A DNA stretch of 64,000 nt, taken from the NCBI GenBank assembly GCA_041391665.1, contig JAWKNO010000001.1, positions 1,550,001-1,614,000 on the forward strand, in the 5' to 3' direction. The stretch comes from Bacteroidia bacterium. GTDB taxonomy: Bacteria; Bacteroidota; Bacteroidia; J057. The notes below the pieces were generated by a model. It saw only the letters and a program-made list of their open reading frames with translations. It was not told the DNA's origin and did no database searches. Shown one piece after another: positions 25,760 to 33,272 of this stretch. The translations under genes and the position numbers were made by a program. How positions within the stretch are numbered: position 1 is the stretch's first letter; every line of letters begins with the position of its first letter.

Positions 25760-26110
25760 CTAAAGCATCAGTTCTTTGGATGGATCCCAAAAATATTTTT
25801 CAAAATCGACAATCTGGTCTTCTGATACTTCAATTCCTTCTGCCCGGAGGGAGTCTTCCATTGGTCTTTCGGGAGGGAAATGGATTTTTCCGGTAAGCAT
25901 ACCGTTGCGGTTGACTACGCGGTGAGCAGGAATATCCATCTGGAAGCTTTGGTTTAAGGCATATCCAACCATTCGTGCACTTCTTCCGGTACCCAGGTAA
26001 CGGGCAATGGCTCCGTAAGAAGTTACCCTTCCCGCAGGAATCAGCTTTACCACGTCAAAGACATTTTCATAAAAATTGTCTTTATCAGCTATTGAGCGGT
26101 TTTTCTTCAT
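25760..26110 (-). CDS. Alkyltransferase-like protein (MGMT family without active Cys)
   Basis: A 116-residue protein of the O6-alkylguanine DNA alkyltransferase-like (ATL) group. The DNA-binding part is present (IPAGRVTSYGAIARYLG and ARMVGYALN, with the likely Arg finger Arg46). The methyl-acceptor motif PCHRV reads PAHRV (residues 61-65), so the acceptor Cys is replaced by Ala. Known ATLs bind alkylated guanine and hand it to nucleotide excision repair; a role here is inferred from the family. The gene overlaps the upstream membrane-protein gene by 26 bases, so it is probably translated from the same mRNA. Confidence 0.87.
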   Translation of the reverse strand: MKKNRSIADKDNFYENVFDVVKLIPAGRVTSYGAIARYLGTGRSARMVGYALNQSFQMDIPAHRVVNRNGMLTGKIHFPPERPMEDSLRAEGIEVSEDQIVDFEKYFWDPSKELML

Positions 26111-27539
26111 GCCATACTTCCAGTTTATGAATAATGACCAAACACAGCCAGAACATGGGCCCGATCTTGTCCACTTCTATCAACTCGTTGAGCAAACTGT
26201 GAAAGAGGATGGTGATCAGACTCAGCAATGCCATCATCAATATACTGCGGTATTCTGAATTTTGCATTCGCGGATACAGCCAGGAGGCTTTTAATACCAT
26301 ATAGATGCACAGCCCGAGAAATAAAAATCCGCCGATCAGTCCCTGCTCTGAAAAAGTAAGGAGGAAATAGTTGTGCGTAGTGGATTGTTCGGGGTTATCA
26401 CTCACATATGTCCGAAACGCATCGTCAGTATATCGCTTGTAAACCTGGTTGAATGTACTGGGACCTGAGCCCGTCAATGGCATGTCGGCGATCATATTTT
26501 TTGCTGCTACCCAGCGGTAAAATCGCTCCATACTGGAAATTTCGGTTCCGCTGATCGTAGCCTGCAAATGGCCCTGAATATCCCCTTCATGCCAGATCGT
26601 TTTCTGGTAGTTGGGGGCAAATTCATAGAACTTGTTGTCATTGATCAGATATGCCAATACCAGTGTGACTATCAGCAGCGTGGCGTAGATCATTTTATCA
26701 AAAACCATTCGCCTGACGGCAAAATCCACTACAGGCAAAATCATCAGGGCCAGCCATGCCCCTCTTTTGTAGGTAAGAATGGTTGCTATGGCGAGAATAA
26801 CAATTCCTGCATTGATGATATACCACTCCAGGCTTCGCGGAGAATACCAGCTACGCGCATACCAGCACCACGGAATAAACAATACCAATGTCGCTGCATA
26901 AATTACCCCATTGGCAAAAATTGGAAAAGCAACACCATTCGCCTCCTCAAATGAGAATCCTAATGATGCATGACGGATCGTAACACCTGTAGCTACGACC
27001 ACCATAGGCATAAAAAATGCCCAGAATATTTGCCTTATCGTTTTGGGATCTTCAATGACTTTTTCCGCTATATAAACAAATGCGGCCAGGTACCACAGTT
27101 TTGCCAGCAAAAATTTCAAGGAACGCAGGGGAAACTCTGAGGTAAGCGTGGTAAAGCAGGTCCAGAATATGATCAGAAATAAGAGTATGTGAAATCCATA
27201 GACTTTTCCTTTCCGTGAAAACTGTCTGCCAGCCAGGATATTTAACACAAATATCAGCAGGAAAACGATCATCAACGGTTCCGAAAACATATCAATCGCA
27301 AACGCCGTCCCAATCGAATATTGCATCGAGATGGGAATACAAAATACCATAAGAAAAAACAGCGGGCGGTAATTGTAGATTACCTGAAGTGCTACAACCA
27401 CCATTACCGGTACCGCATACAATGGCCATATATGTAACCTCAAAGCCATCCCAAATGACATTAAAGTCAAAATAGCGATCCCTGCCAATGAAAGTATTCG
27501 CCAAACTTTAATAGGTATTTGAGATAACAGCTGGGTCAT
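26085..27539 (-). CDS. O-antigen ligase/polymerase family membrane protein
   Basis: A 484-residue protein with about ten to twelve hydrophobic helices and a large extracytoplasmic loop near residues 320-400 (containing GSGPSTFNQVYKRY and THNYFLLTFSEQGLIGG). That loop pattern is typical of the Wzy/WaaL (O-antigen ligase) family, which polymerise or attach surface glycan repeats in the periplasm. Polymerase versus ligase cannot be decided by sequence. It overlaps the Wzz-like gene by 4 bases, which favours a polymerase acting with its length regulator. Confidence 0.85.
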   Translation of the reverse strand: MTQLLSQIPIKVWRILSLAGIAILTLMSFGMALRLHIWPLYAVPVMVVVALQVIYNYRPLFFLMVFCIPISMQYSIGTAFAIDMFSEPLMIVFLLIFVLNILAGRQFSRKGKVYGFHILLFLIIFWTCFTTLTSEFPLRSLKFLLAKLWYLAAFVYIAEKVIEDPKTIRQIFWAFFMPMVVVATGVTIRHASLGFSFEEANGVAFPIFANGVIYAATLVLFIPWCWYARSWYSPRSLEWYIINAGIVILAIATILTYKRGAWLALMILPVVDFAVRRMVFDKMIYATLLIVTLVLAYLINDNKFYEFAPNYQKTIWHEGDIQGHLQATISGTEISSMERFYRWVAAKNMIADMPLTGSGPSTFNQVYKRYTDDAFRTYVSDNPEQSTTHNYFLLTFSEQGLIGGFLFLGLCIYMVLKASWLYPRMQNSEYRSILMMALLSLITILFHSLLNELIEVDKIGPMFWLCLVIIHKLEVWHEEKPLNS

Positions 27540-28681
27540 GACAGGTCGGCTTCTTTGCTACCGAAGGACTCCGTGATTTTATCGACGAGTACCGCTCCCA
27601 TGATCGAGACAAGACCCGCCAATAAGATGGTCGCAGCCAGAATCACCCAACGCACTGGGCGGGCTTTTTTGTCAGCCGGTTTTGCATATTCCGGAATCAG
27701 CAGGGTTGTGTAGTCCGACTGATCCATCATGTCAAGGTATTCGACTTTTTCGCGGGCGTCTTTGAGATCGCGGGCAAGGTATTCGCAGACTTCTTCCAAA
27801 GCCAGTACCTGATCTACTCCTTCGCGAAAGGTTTCCAGATTGATGTTGGTTCCGCTGCGCTGACTGGTGAGGGCATAAACCTTACTTTGGAGCACTTCTG
27901 CTTCCTCATTGGCTTTTCGGGTTTCTGCACTGCTTTTCCCAAAACTGCTGCTGATAATGCGCGCTCTGGTACGTGCTCCTGCCAGCTCGGCTTCGGCAGA
28001 CATAACATGATTTACCAATGCTTCCGTCTGGTATTCGGTATTAAACACATTATAGCGCTTCCGCACATTGCGAAGGCTGTCTGTATATAGCTTCAACTGT
28101 CGCTCAAGATGGTTATATCCTTCCTGATACATCTTCAGAATAGAGGATTTATTCTGGGTCAGCATCCGTTTGTTGACTTCGTCAGTCTTTTTGATAATGA
28201 GATTGACAATATCCGCTGCACGCTGAGGTTCCACATCATGCGCTTCGATGAGCAAACCGTTTCCACTGATTCGTACAGTTGCCACCATACCATCATAGTT
28301 CCGCATGACATAGAACTTTGGCGAAGCGTCGGTTTCTTTGTTAATGCCATAGGGTTTCCACAAATTGAGCGAGTCTATGACAAACATTTTTACCTCCTCG
28401 GAGTTGACAATATTGTCCAGTTTCTCCACTTCCTTGGACTCACCGTAGAGAAACAAAATCGGCTCATCATGGAAAAGATTGATCACGTCGTACCGCTCCG
28501 GGCTGGTAGGGTAAATGACGGTGCTGGATTTAAATTCGGGGGGATAAATAAAAGGCATCGTAAAAATAAATGCCAATAGAGCGGCAGCGCCTACCACCCC
28601 TGTTATATACCACATATACTTCTGCACAACCTTAAACAGGTATAGCAGATTAAATACATTTTCCTGATTTTCTTTGGACAT
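27536..28681 (-). CDS. Wzz-like polysaccharide chain-length regulator
   Basis: A 381-residue inner-membrane protein with helices at about residues 21-43 and 347-370 and a large, mostly helical periplasmic region between them, the standard Wzz/PCP topology. The N-terminal helix precedes FIYPPEFKSSTVIYP, typical of this family. A coiled-coil-like stretch covers about 180-330. It has no tyrosine-kinase domain, so it is a PCP-1-type protein. The pair Wzz-Wzy suggests a Wzy-dependent polysaccharide. A TAAATTTG element lies 17 bases before the ATG. Confidence 0.85.
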   Translation of the reverse strand: MSKENQENVFNLLYLFKVVQKYMWYITGVVGAAALLAFIFTMPFIYPPEFKSSTVIYPTSPERYDVINLFHDEPILFLYGESKEVEKLDNIVNSEEVKMFVIDSLNLWKPYGINKETDASPKFYVMRNYDGMVATVRISGNGLLIEAHDVEPQRAADIVNLIIKKTDEVNKRMLTQNKSSILKMYQEGYNHLERQLKLYTDSLRNVRKRYNVFNTEYQTEALVNHVMSAEAELAGARTRARIISSSFGKSSAETRKANEEAEVLQSKVYALTSQRSGTNINLETFREGVDQVLALEEVCEYLARDLKDAREKVEYLDMMDQSDYTTLLIPEYAKPADKKARPVRWVILAATILLAGLVSIMGAVLVDKITESFGSKEADLS

Positions 28682-28698
28682 ACCCTGAAATTTGTTGC

Positions 28699-28706
28699 CA
28701 AATTTA
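28699..28706 (-). promoter_or_regulatory. Promoter -7 element of the Wzz-Wzy operon
   Basis: TAAATTTG on the minus strand fits TAnnTTTG and ends 17 bases before the ATG at 28681. I see no matching -33 TTG. Confidence 0.4.
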
Positions 28707-28726
28707 GGAATTCATTTTGTTTATCC

Positions 28727-29860
28727 TTAATCCAGAAAAAAATCCCGGATAATCTGGTCGGAAAGAAGCCAGCTTTCGGGCGTGAGAGAGTAGCTGTTAC
28801 CCGCTTTTACCATTTTCCCAGCTTCCAAAAGAGCGTGTATTTCAGCGGAAAATCTTTCTTCCCAGTCGGGGAAAAACTGTTCCCGGATATAGGTGAGGTC
28901 TATGCCTTCCCGTTTTCGCAGATGGGTCATCATATACTCGTGGTAGCGGTCGCGGAGGGTGAGTGTTTCGGTTTCAGAAATGGCGACCTGATCGGACTGG
29001 ATAGCGGAGAGATATTGCTGGTTGTGTGAGACATTCCACATTCGGCGGATGCCGTCAAAGGAATGAGCGGAAGGACCAAGCCCCAGATAGGGAACCTGCT
29101 GCCAGTAGGCACTGTTGTGCCGCGACCTGAAGCCCGGGAGGGCGTAGTTGGACAACTCGTAGTGGTCGTATCCCATCTCCGAAAAGTAGTTATGGGCCGT
29201 GAGAAACTGATCCTCGTATATCTCATCCTCCGGGAGAATTGTCAGTCTTTTTTTTACCTGGAAAGCGAGTGCCGTTTTTTCTTCAACAGTGAGGGCATAA
29301 AGCGAAATGTGCGGGATTTTTAATATCGCCAGCTGCTGCATATGCTGATACCATTCTTCTGAAGACTGTCCCGGGATCCCGAAAATGAGGTCAGCAGAAA
29401 GATTGTCAAAACCTTCGGCCTGCGCGTTTTTGAGGCAGGCGATTGCCTGCGCTGCCGAATGGCTGCGGTTCATCAGTACAAGATCGCGTTCTGCAAATGA
29501 CTGGATACCAATGCTCAGGCGGTTTATACCCACATGCCGGAGTTCCCGAAGCTTTTCCAGAGTAAGGTCATCCGGATTGGCCTCAAGCGTGATTTCGGCG
29601 TCTGATTCTATGGAGAAATAGTTACCTGCAGCTTCCAGTATGCCGGCAATTTCTTCTCCTTCGAGCACGCTGGGAGTGCCTCCGCCAAAATATATGCTCT
29701 GGAGCGATTGGTTTTCCTGAAAAAAATCTTTCCTCAGTTCCAGTTCCCGGCAGATTGCCCCCACCATTTCCTTCTTTTGTTTGAGGGAAGTGACAAAATG
29801 GAAATCACAGTAGGTACAGGCTTTTCTGCAAAAAGGGATGTGGATATATAAAGTAGGCAT
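28727..29860 (-). CDS. hemW: Radical SAM heme chaperone HemW
   Basis: A 377-residue radical SAM protein that delivers heme to target proteins; it was long annotated as oxygen-independent coproporphyrinogen oxidase. I use the ATG at 29860 (MPTLYIHIPFCRKACTYC), which puts the cluster Cys residues at 11, 15 and 18 as usual; an upstream in-frame start would overlap the next gene. The YFGGGTPS motif and the C-terminal HemW-type domain (about 290-370) are present. HemW lacks the fourth Cys that follows in true HemN. The start is 5 bases from the stop of the aminotransferase gene on the same strand. Confidence 0.92.
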   Translation of the reverse strand: MPTLYIHIPFCRKACTYCDFHFVTSLKQKKEMVGAICRELELRKDFFQENQSLQSIYFGGGTPSVLEGEEIAGILEAAGNYFSIESDAEITLEANPDDLTLEKLRELRHVGINRLSIGIQSFAERDLVLMNRSHSAAQAIACLKNAQAEGFDNLSADLIFGIPGQSSEEWYQHMQQLAILKIPHISLYALTVEEKTALAFQVKKRLTILPEDEIYEDQFLTAHNYFSEMGYDHYELSNYALPGFRSRHNSAYWQQVPYLGLGPSAHSFDGIRRMWNVSHNQQYLSAIQSDQVAISETETLTLRDRYHEYMMTHLRKREGIDLTYIREQFFPDWEERFSAEIHALLEAGKMVKAGNSYSLTPESWLLSDQIIRDFFLD

Positions 29861-29865
29861 TGGGG

Positions 29866-31080
29866 TCAGACCTTTGCGGCGGTGACCTTTCTCCCCGGGT
29901 AAACTTTCAGTCCTGCCTCCAGACAATCCATAGCGGCATCGAGGTCATGCTGGTTGAGCACGTACGCGATCCGAACCTCATCTTTGCCAAGGCCTTTGGT
30001 TGCGTAAAATCCTGCACCCGGCGCCATCATGACTGTTGCTCCGTTGTGGCTGAATGCTTCAAGCATCCATTGACAAAAGGCCTCCGAATCATCTACCGGA
30101 AGTTTGACCATTGCATAAAAAGCACCCGTTACCCGGGGGCACAAAACCCCCTCCATACGGCTGAGGCGCGAGAGCAGCAGGTCGCGGCGGGCAACATATT
30201 CTTCTACAATGGTATCATAAAAACTTTGGGGAAGATCATAGACAGCTTCAGCGCCTATCTGACCGAATGTGGGCGGAGAAAGTCGCGCCTGTGCAAGCCG
30301 CAATACCGCATCCATGATCCCGTTGTTACGGGAAATGACACAGCCAATCCGCGCACCACAAGCAGAAAATCGTTTGGAAATAGAGTCGGTGATAATTACA
30401 TTTTCTTCTGCCCCTTCCAGCTCCAGCACCGAATGATGTTCCAGTCCGTCATATGCAAACTCGCGGTAAACCTCATCGGCGATGAGATAAAGGTCGTGTT
30501 TGAGTACAATATCACGCAGCTTTTGCAAGGACTCTTTGGGATACATGATACCGGTAGGATTGCCCGGATTGCAGATCAGTATGGCTTTGGTTCGTGGTGT
30601 GATCAGCTCCTCAAACGCTTCGATCGGTGGTAAGGCAAAACCATCCTCAATCTTTGTGGTAATCGGCACCACTTTGATATTGGAGAATATAGAAAAGCTG
30701 TTATAGTTGGCGTAAAAGGGTTCGGGAATAATAATCTCATCCCCCGGATTCATACAGCTGGCAAATACAAAACTCAGCGCTTCCGAAGCACCCGTTGTAA
30801 CAATGACCTGATTGAGGTCAATAGAATGTCCCAGCCGTTGGTAGTAACCCATGATTTTTCGTCTGAGAGATTCATTACCCGCAGAATGAGAATAAGCCAG
30901 CACCTTGATATCTGCTTTGGCGATGGCTTCAAAGTATGCGGGAGGAGTTTCAATATCCGGCTGGCCGATATTCAGGTAGTATACATGATTACCCCGCTTT
31001 TTCGCATTTTCAGCAAAAGGAACAAGTTTCCTGATAGGGGACGCGGGAATAGTTTTTGCTCTTTCAGATAACAGGGGCAT
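29866..31080 (-). CDS. Class I/II PLP-dependent aminotransferase
   Basis: A 404-residue cytoplasmic aminotransferase of the aspartate-aminotransferase superfamily. Signatures are NIGQPDIETPP, the TTGASEALSFVF cofactor region, ICNPGNPTGIMYP, DEVYREFAYDG, and the PLP lysine in DSISKRFSACGARIG. The acceptor is not clear; aspartate, aromatic or branched-chain amino acids are all possible for this subgroup. It precedes hemW by 5 bases, so the two are probably one operon, but no functional link is obvious. Confidence 0.9.
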   Translation of the reverse strand: MPLLSERAKTIPASPIRKLVPFAENAKKRGNHVYYLNIGQPDIETPPAYFEAIAKADIKVLAYSHSAGNESLRRKIMGYYQRLGHSIDLNQVIVTTGASEALSFVFASCMNPGDEIIIPEPFYANYNSFSIFSNIKVVPITTKIEDGFALPPIEAFEELITPRTKAILICNPGNPTGIMYPKESLQKLRDIVLKHDLYLIADEVYREFAYDGLEHHSVLELEGAEENVIITDSISKRFSACGARIGCVISRNNGIMDAVLRLAQARLSPPTFGQIGAEAVYDLPQSFYDTIVEEYVARRDLLLSRLSRMEGVLCPRVTGAFYAMVKLPVDDSEAFCQWMLEAFSHNGATVMMAPGAGFYATKGLGKDEVRIAYVLNQHDLDAAMDCLEAGLKVYPGRKVTAAKV

Positions 31081-31141
31081 GGTAGTAAAATAAAGGATGA
31101 TGAAACCGCTAATATAGTGGGTTTCGGCTTAATCCGCCAAT

Positions 31142-31477
31142 TCATTCCAGCAACGATTTCCCTCCCGTTTCAATTATGAGTCGTTTTACCGGTTCTCCAT
31201 TATAGCAGTGCCGGGTAACGATCTCCGGTACATCAGAAGGCGCAACTTGGCCATATAAAACCATATCGTCCAGCATTCGCACAGATATACCTTTGCCGCA
31301 GTTGCTGAGACAGGGAGTGGGTTTGATGGTAAAATGTGCATCCTGCTTTTCTTGAGCGACAAAATCCCTGAATGCCTGGATCAGTTCCTCTGACCCGCGT
31401 TCGGAGCAACAACCTACCCCCTTGAGTTTGGGGTTAACACTATTGCACACCAGGATATACCACATTTTTTTTCGCAT
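31142..31477 (-). CDS. Thioredoxin-like [2Fe-2S] ferredoxin
   Basis: A small (111-residue) iron-sulfur protein. Its Cys pattern, one near the N-terminus (VCNSVNPKLKGVGCC), then PCLSNCGKG, matches the thioredoxin-like [2Fe-2S] ferredoxin family (Complex I 24 kDa/NuoE-type C-terminal domain), and the C-terminal half has a thioredoxin-like pattern. I use the ATG at 31477; starts at 31498 and 31465 are also in frame. The gene is divergent from the UbiA prenyltransferase gene, and the two start codons are about 80 bases apart. A redox partner cannot be named. Confidence 0.8.
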   Translation of the reverse strand: MRKKMWYILVCNSVNPKLKGVGCCSERGSEELIQAFRDFVAQEKQDAHFTIKPTPCLSNCGKGISVRMLDDMVLYGQVAPSDVPEIVTRHCYNGEPVKRLIIETGGKSLLE

Positions 31478-31506
31478 GGTTACTAAACCAATAAACAAAG
31501 GAATAG

Positions 31507-31537
31507 TTTGTTATTGTTGCCGACAAACGTAAATTTC
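31507..31537 (+). promoter_or_regulatory. Promoter of the UbiA-family gene
   Basis: TTTG at 31507-31510 and TAAATTTC at 31530-31537 are 19 bases apart. The second element differs from TAnnTTTG at its last base. The ATG follows at 31556. Confidence 0.5.
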
Positions 31538-31555
31538 GATATAGTATTGACAGAT

Positions 31556-32428
31556 ATGCAGAAATATTTCTCTCTGGTTAAGTTTGCCCACACCATCTTT
31601 GCTTTGCCATTTGCTTTGCTGGGGCTGTTTCTGGGCTTTTGGGTGCTGAATGCGCAGGGGGCGGAACCTGACAAACCGTGGTGGGTTTCTCTCATTCTGG
31701 TTGTGCTTTGTATGGTCTTTGCGCGGAGCGCTGCGATGGGTTTCAACCGGTATATTGACCGCGATATAGATGCAGAAAATGATCGCACGCGCATGCGTGA
31801 GATTCCTGCCGGTGCAATTTCCCCCTCCCGTGCACTGACCTTTGTGGTCGTTAGTTCCCTGCTTTTTGTGGCAACAACCTGGTTTATCAATCTGCTCTGC
31901 TTTTTCCTTTCGCCTGTGGCACTATTGGTTATACTGGGTTACTCTCTTACAAAAAGATTCACGGCTTTATGCCATCTGGTGCTGGGGCTGGGGCTTTCTC
32001 TGGCTCCGGTAGGGGCGTTTATTGCCGTTACGGGGGTATTTCAATGGGAACCGATCATTCTCGGGATAGCCGTCCTCACATGGGTCAGTGGGTTTGATAT
32101 TATTTATGCGCTTCAGGATGAAGAGTTTGACCGCGAACATGCGCTCAATAGCATCCCTGCCTTTCTTGGAAAAAAGAAAGCGCTTATGGTATCTACGGCT
32201 TTACATTTTTTGACAGCCTCGATGATCGTGATCTTTGGGGTTAGTATTGCTGGTGGATGGATATTCTGGCTTGGTTCTGTAATTTTTCTTTCCCTGCTGG
32301 TGTACCAGCATTTTCTGGTCAAACCCCATGATCTGTCCAAGGTCAATCTGGCTTTTTTTACTACCAACGGTATCGCTTCTGTTGTATTTGCCTGTTTTGC
32401 TATAGGCGAACTTCTGCTCCGCGTTTAG
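31556..32428 (+). CDS. UbiA-family prenyltransferase
   Basis: A 290-residue membrane enzyme that attaches a polyprenyl chain to an aromatic ring for quinone synthesis. The first Asp-rich site is NRYIDRDIDAENDRT and the second lies at ALQDEEFDREHA. The N-terminal FAHTIFALPFALLG and the multiple helices are typical of the 4-hydroxybenzoate prenyltransferase branch. In Bacteroidota, members of this branch often belong to the futalosine menaquinone pathway (MqnP), but no other mqn gene is here. The ATG at 31556 is used because upstream TTG starts lie inside the promoter. Confidence 0.88.
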   Translation: MQKYFSLVKFAHTIFALPFALLGLFLGFWVLNAQGAEPDKPWWVSLILVVLCMVFARSAAMGFNRYIDRDIDAENDRTRMREIPAGAISPSRALTFVVVSSLLFVATTWFINLLCFFLSPVALLVILGYSLTKRFTALCHLVLGLGLSLAPVGAFIAVTGVFQWEPIILGIAVLTWVSGFDIIYALQDEEFDREHALNSIPAFLGKKKALMVSTALHFLTASMIVIFGVSIAGGWIFWLGSVIFLSLLVYQHFLVKPHDLSKVNLAFFTTNGIASVVFACFAIGELLLRV

Positions 32429-32478
32429 GCAATCGTTGTTGCCCAACTTTTCGCTTTTGACTCCTAATTCTTTTCCTC

Positions 32479-33180
32479 ATGGCATTCCTCACCGCACAAT
32501 GGTCTCATCTGCTCAACGTTACGTTCCCCGTGCCGCCGGAAGTGCTGCTGCCTCATGTTCCCGAAGGGGTAGAACTGGACGTCCAAAACGGAAATGCCTT
32601 CGCCAGTGTTGTAGCTTTTGATTTTCTGGATACAAGGGTAAAAGGGCTGAAAATTCCTTTTCATATCAACTTCCCCGAAATCAATCTTCGCTATTATATC
32701 AAACTCAATGGAAAACGTGGGGTGATGTTCTGGAAAGAGCTTGTCCCCAAATTCTGCATTGCAATGGTTGCCCGTCGTCTTTACAATGAGCCTTATGAGT
32801 CGGTACAAATGGATTCCTCTATTTCTACTGAAAATGGCCTTCATGTTTTAGATCATATTTTCTCCTACGGCGGAAAAACGCACCGGATAACTGCCCGGTT
32901 TTCAACTGAAAAAAGCCTGCCACCGGCAGATAGTATGGATTACTATTTCAAGGAGCATGACCTTGGCGTAGGCGTCTCTCATCGTGGAAAACCGCTTCAG
33001 TATGAGGTCAGACATCCGGAGTGGGAGGTCTTTCAACTGAAAGATTACCACCTTGATATAGATTTCGGTTTGGTTTACGGAAAAGAGTGGGACTTTCTGG
33101 CGAATACCAAACCGCTTTGTGCACTGCTTGCCGTGGGATCCGCCATAGAGGTTTTTCCCCCAACACTAATTATCCCTTAA
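32479..33180 (+). CDS. DUF2071 (YqjF-like) protein
   Basis: A 233-residue cytoplasmic protein of the DUF2071/YqjF family; its function is not established. The conserved opening HLLNVTFPVPPEVLLPHVP and the VPEGVELD region are visible, as is the family's RYYIKLNGKRGVMFWKELVP block. The length is normal. It follows the UbiA gene by about 50 bases and may be co-transcribed with it. No signal peptide or membrane helix is visible. Confidence 0.85.
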   Translation: MAFLTAQWSHLLNVTFPVPPEVLLPHVPEGVELDVQNGNAFASVVAFDFLDTRVKGLKIPFHINFPEINLRYYIKLNGKRGVMFWKELVPKFCIAMVARRLYNEPYESVQMDSSISTENGLHVLDHIFSYGGKTHRITARFSTEKSLPPADSMDYYFKEHDLGVGVSHRGKPLQYEVRHPEWEVFQLKDYHLDIDFGLVYGKEWDFLANTKPLCALLAVGSAIEVFPPTLIIP

Positions 33181-33272
33181 AGCGCTTTTCTTTTTAGACG
33201 AATTCTGCTATTTTCGTTCGATAAGGGGTATCCTGATCATATTTTTCCTTTCACCAACTTTTGAGCGACCAT

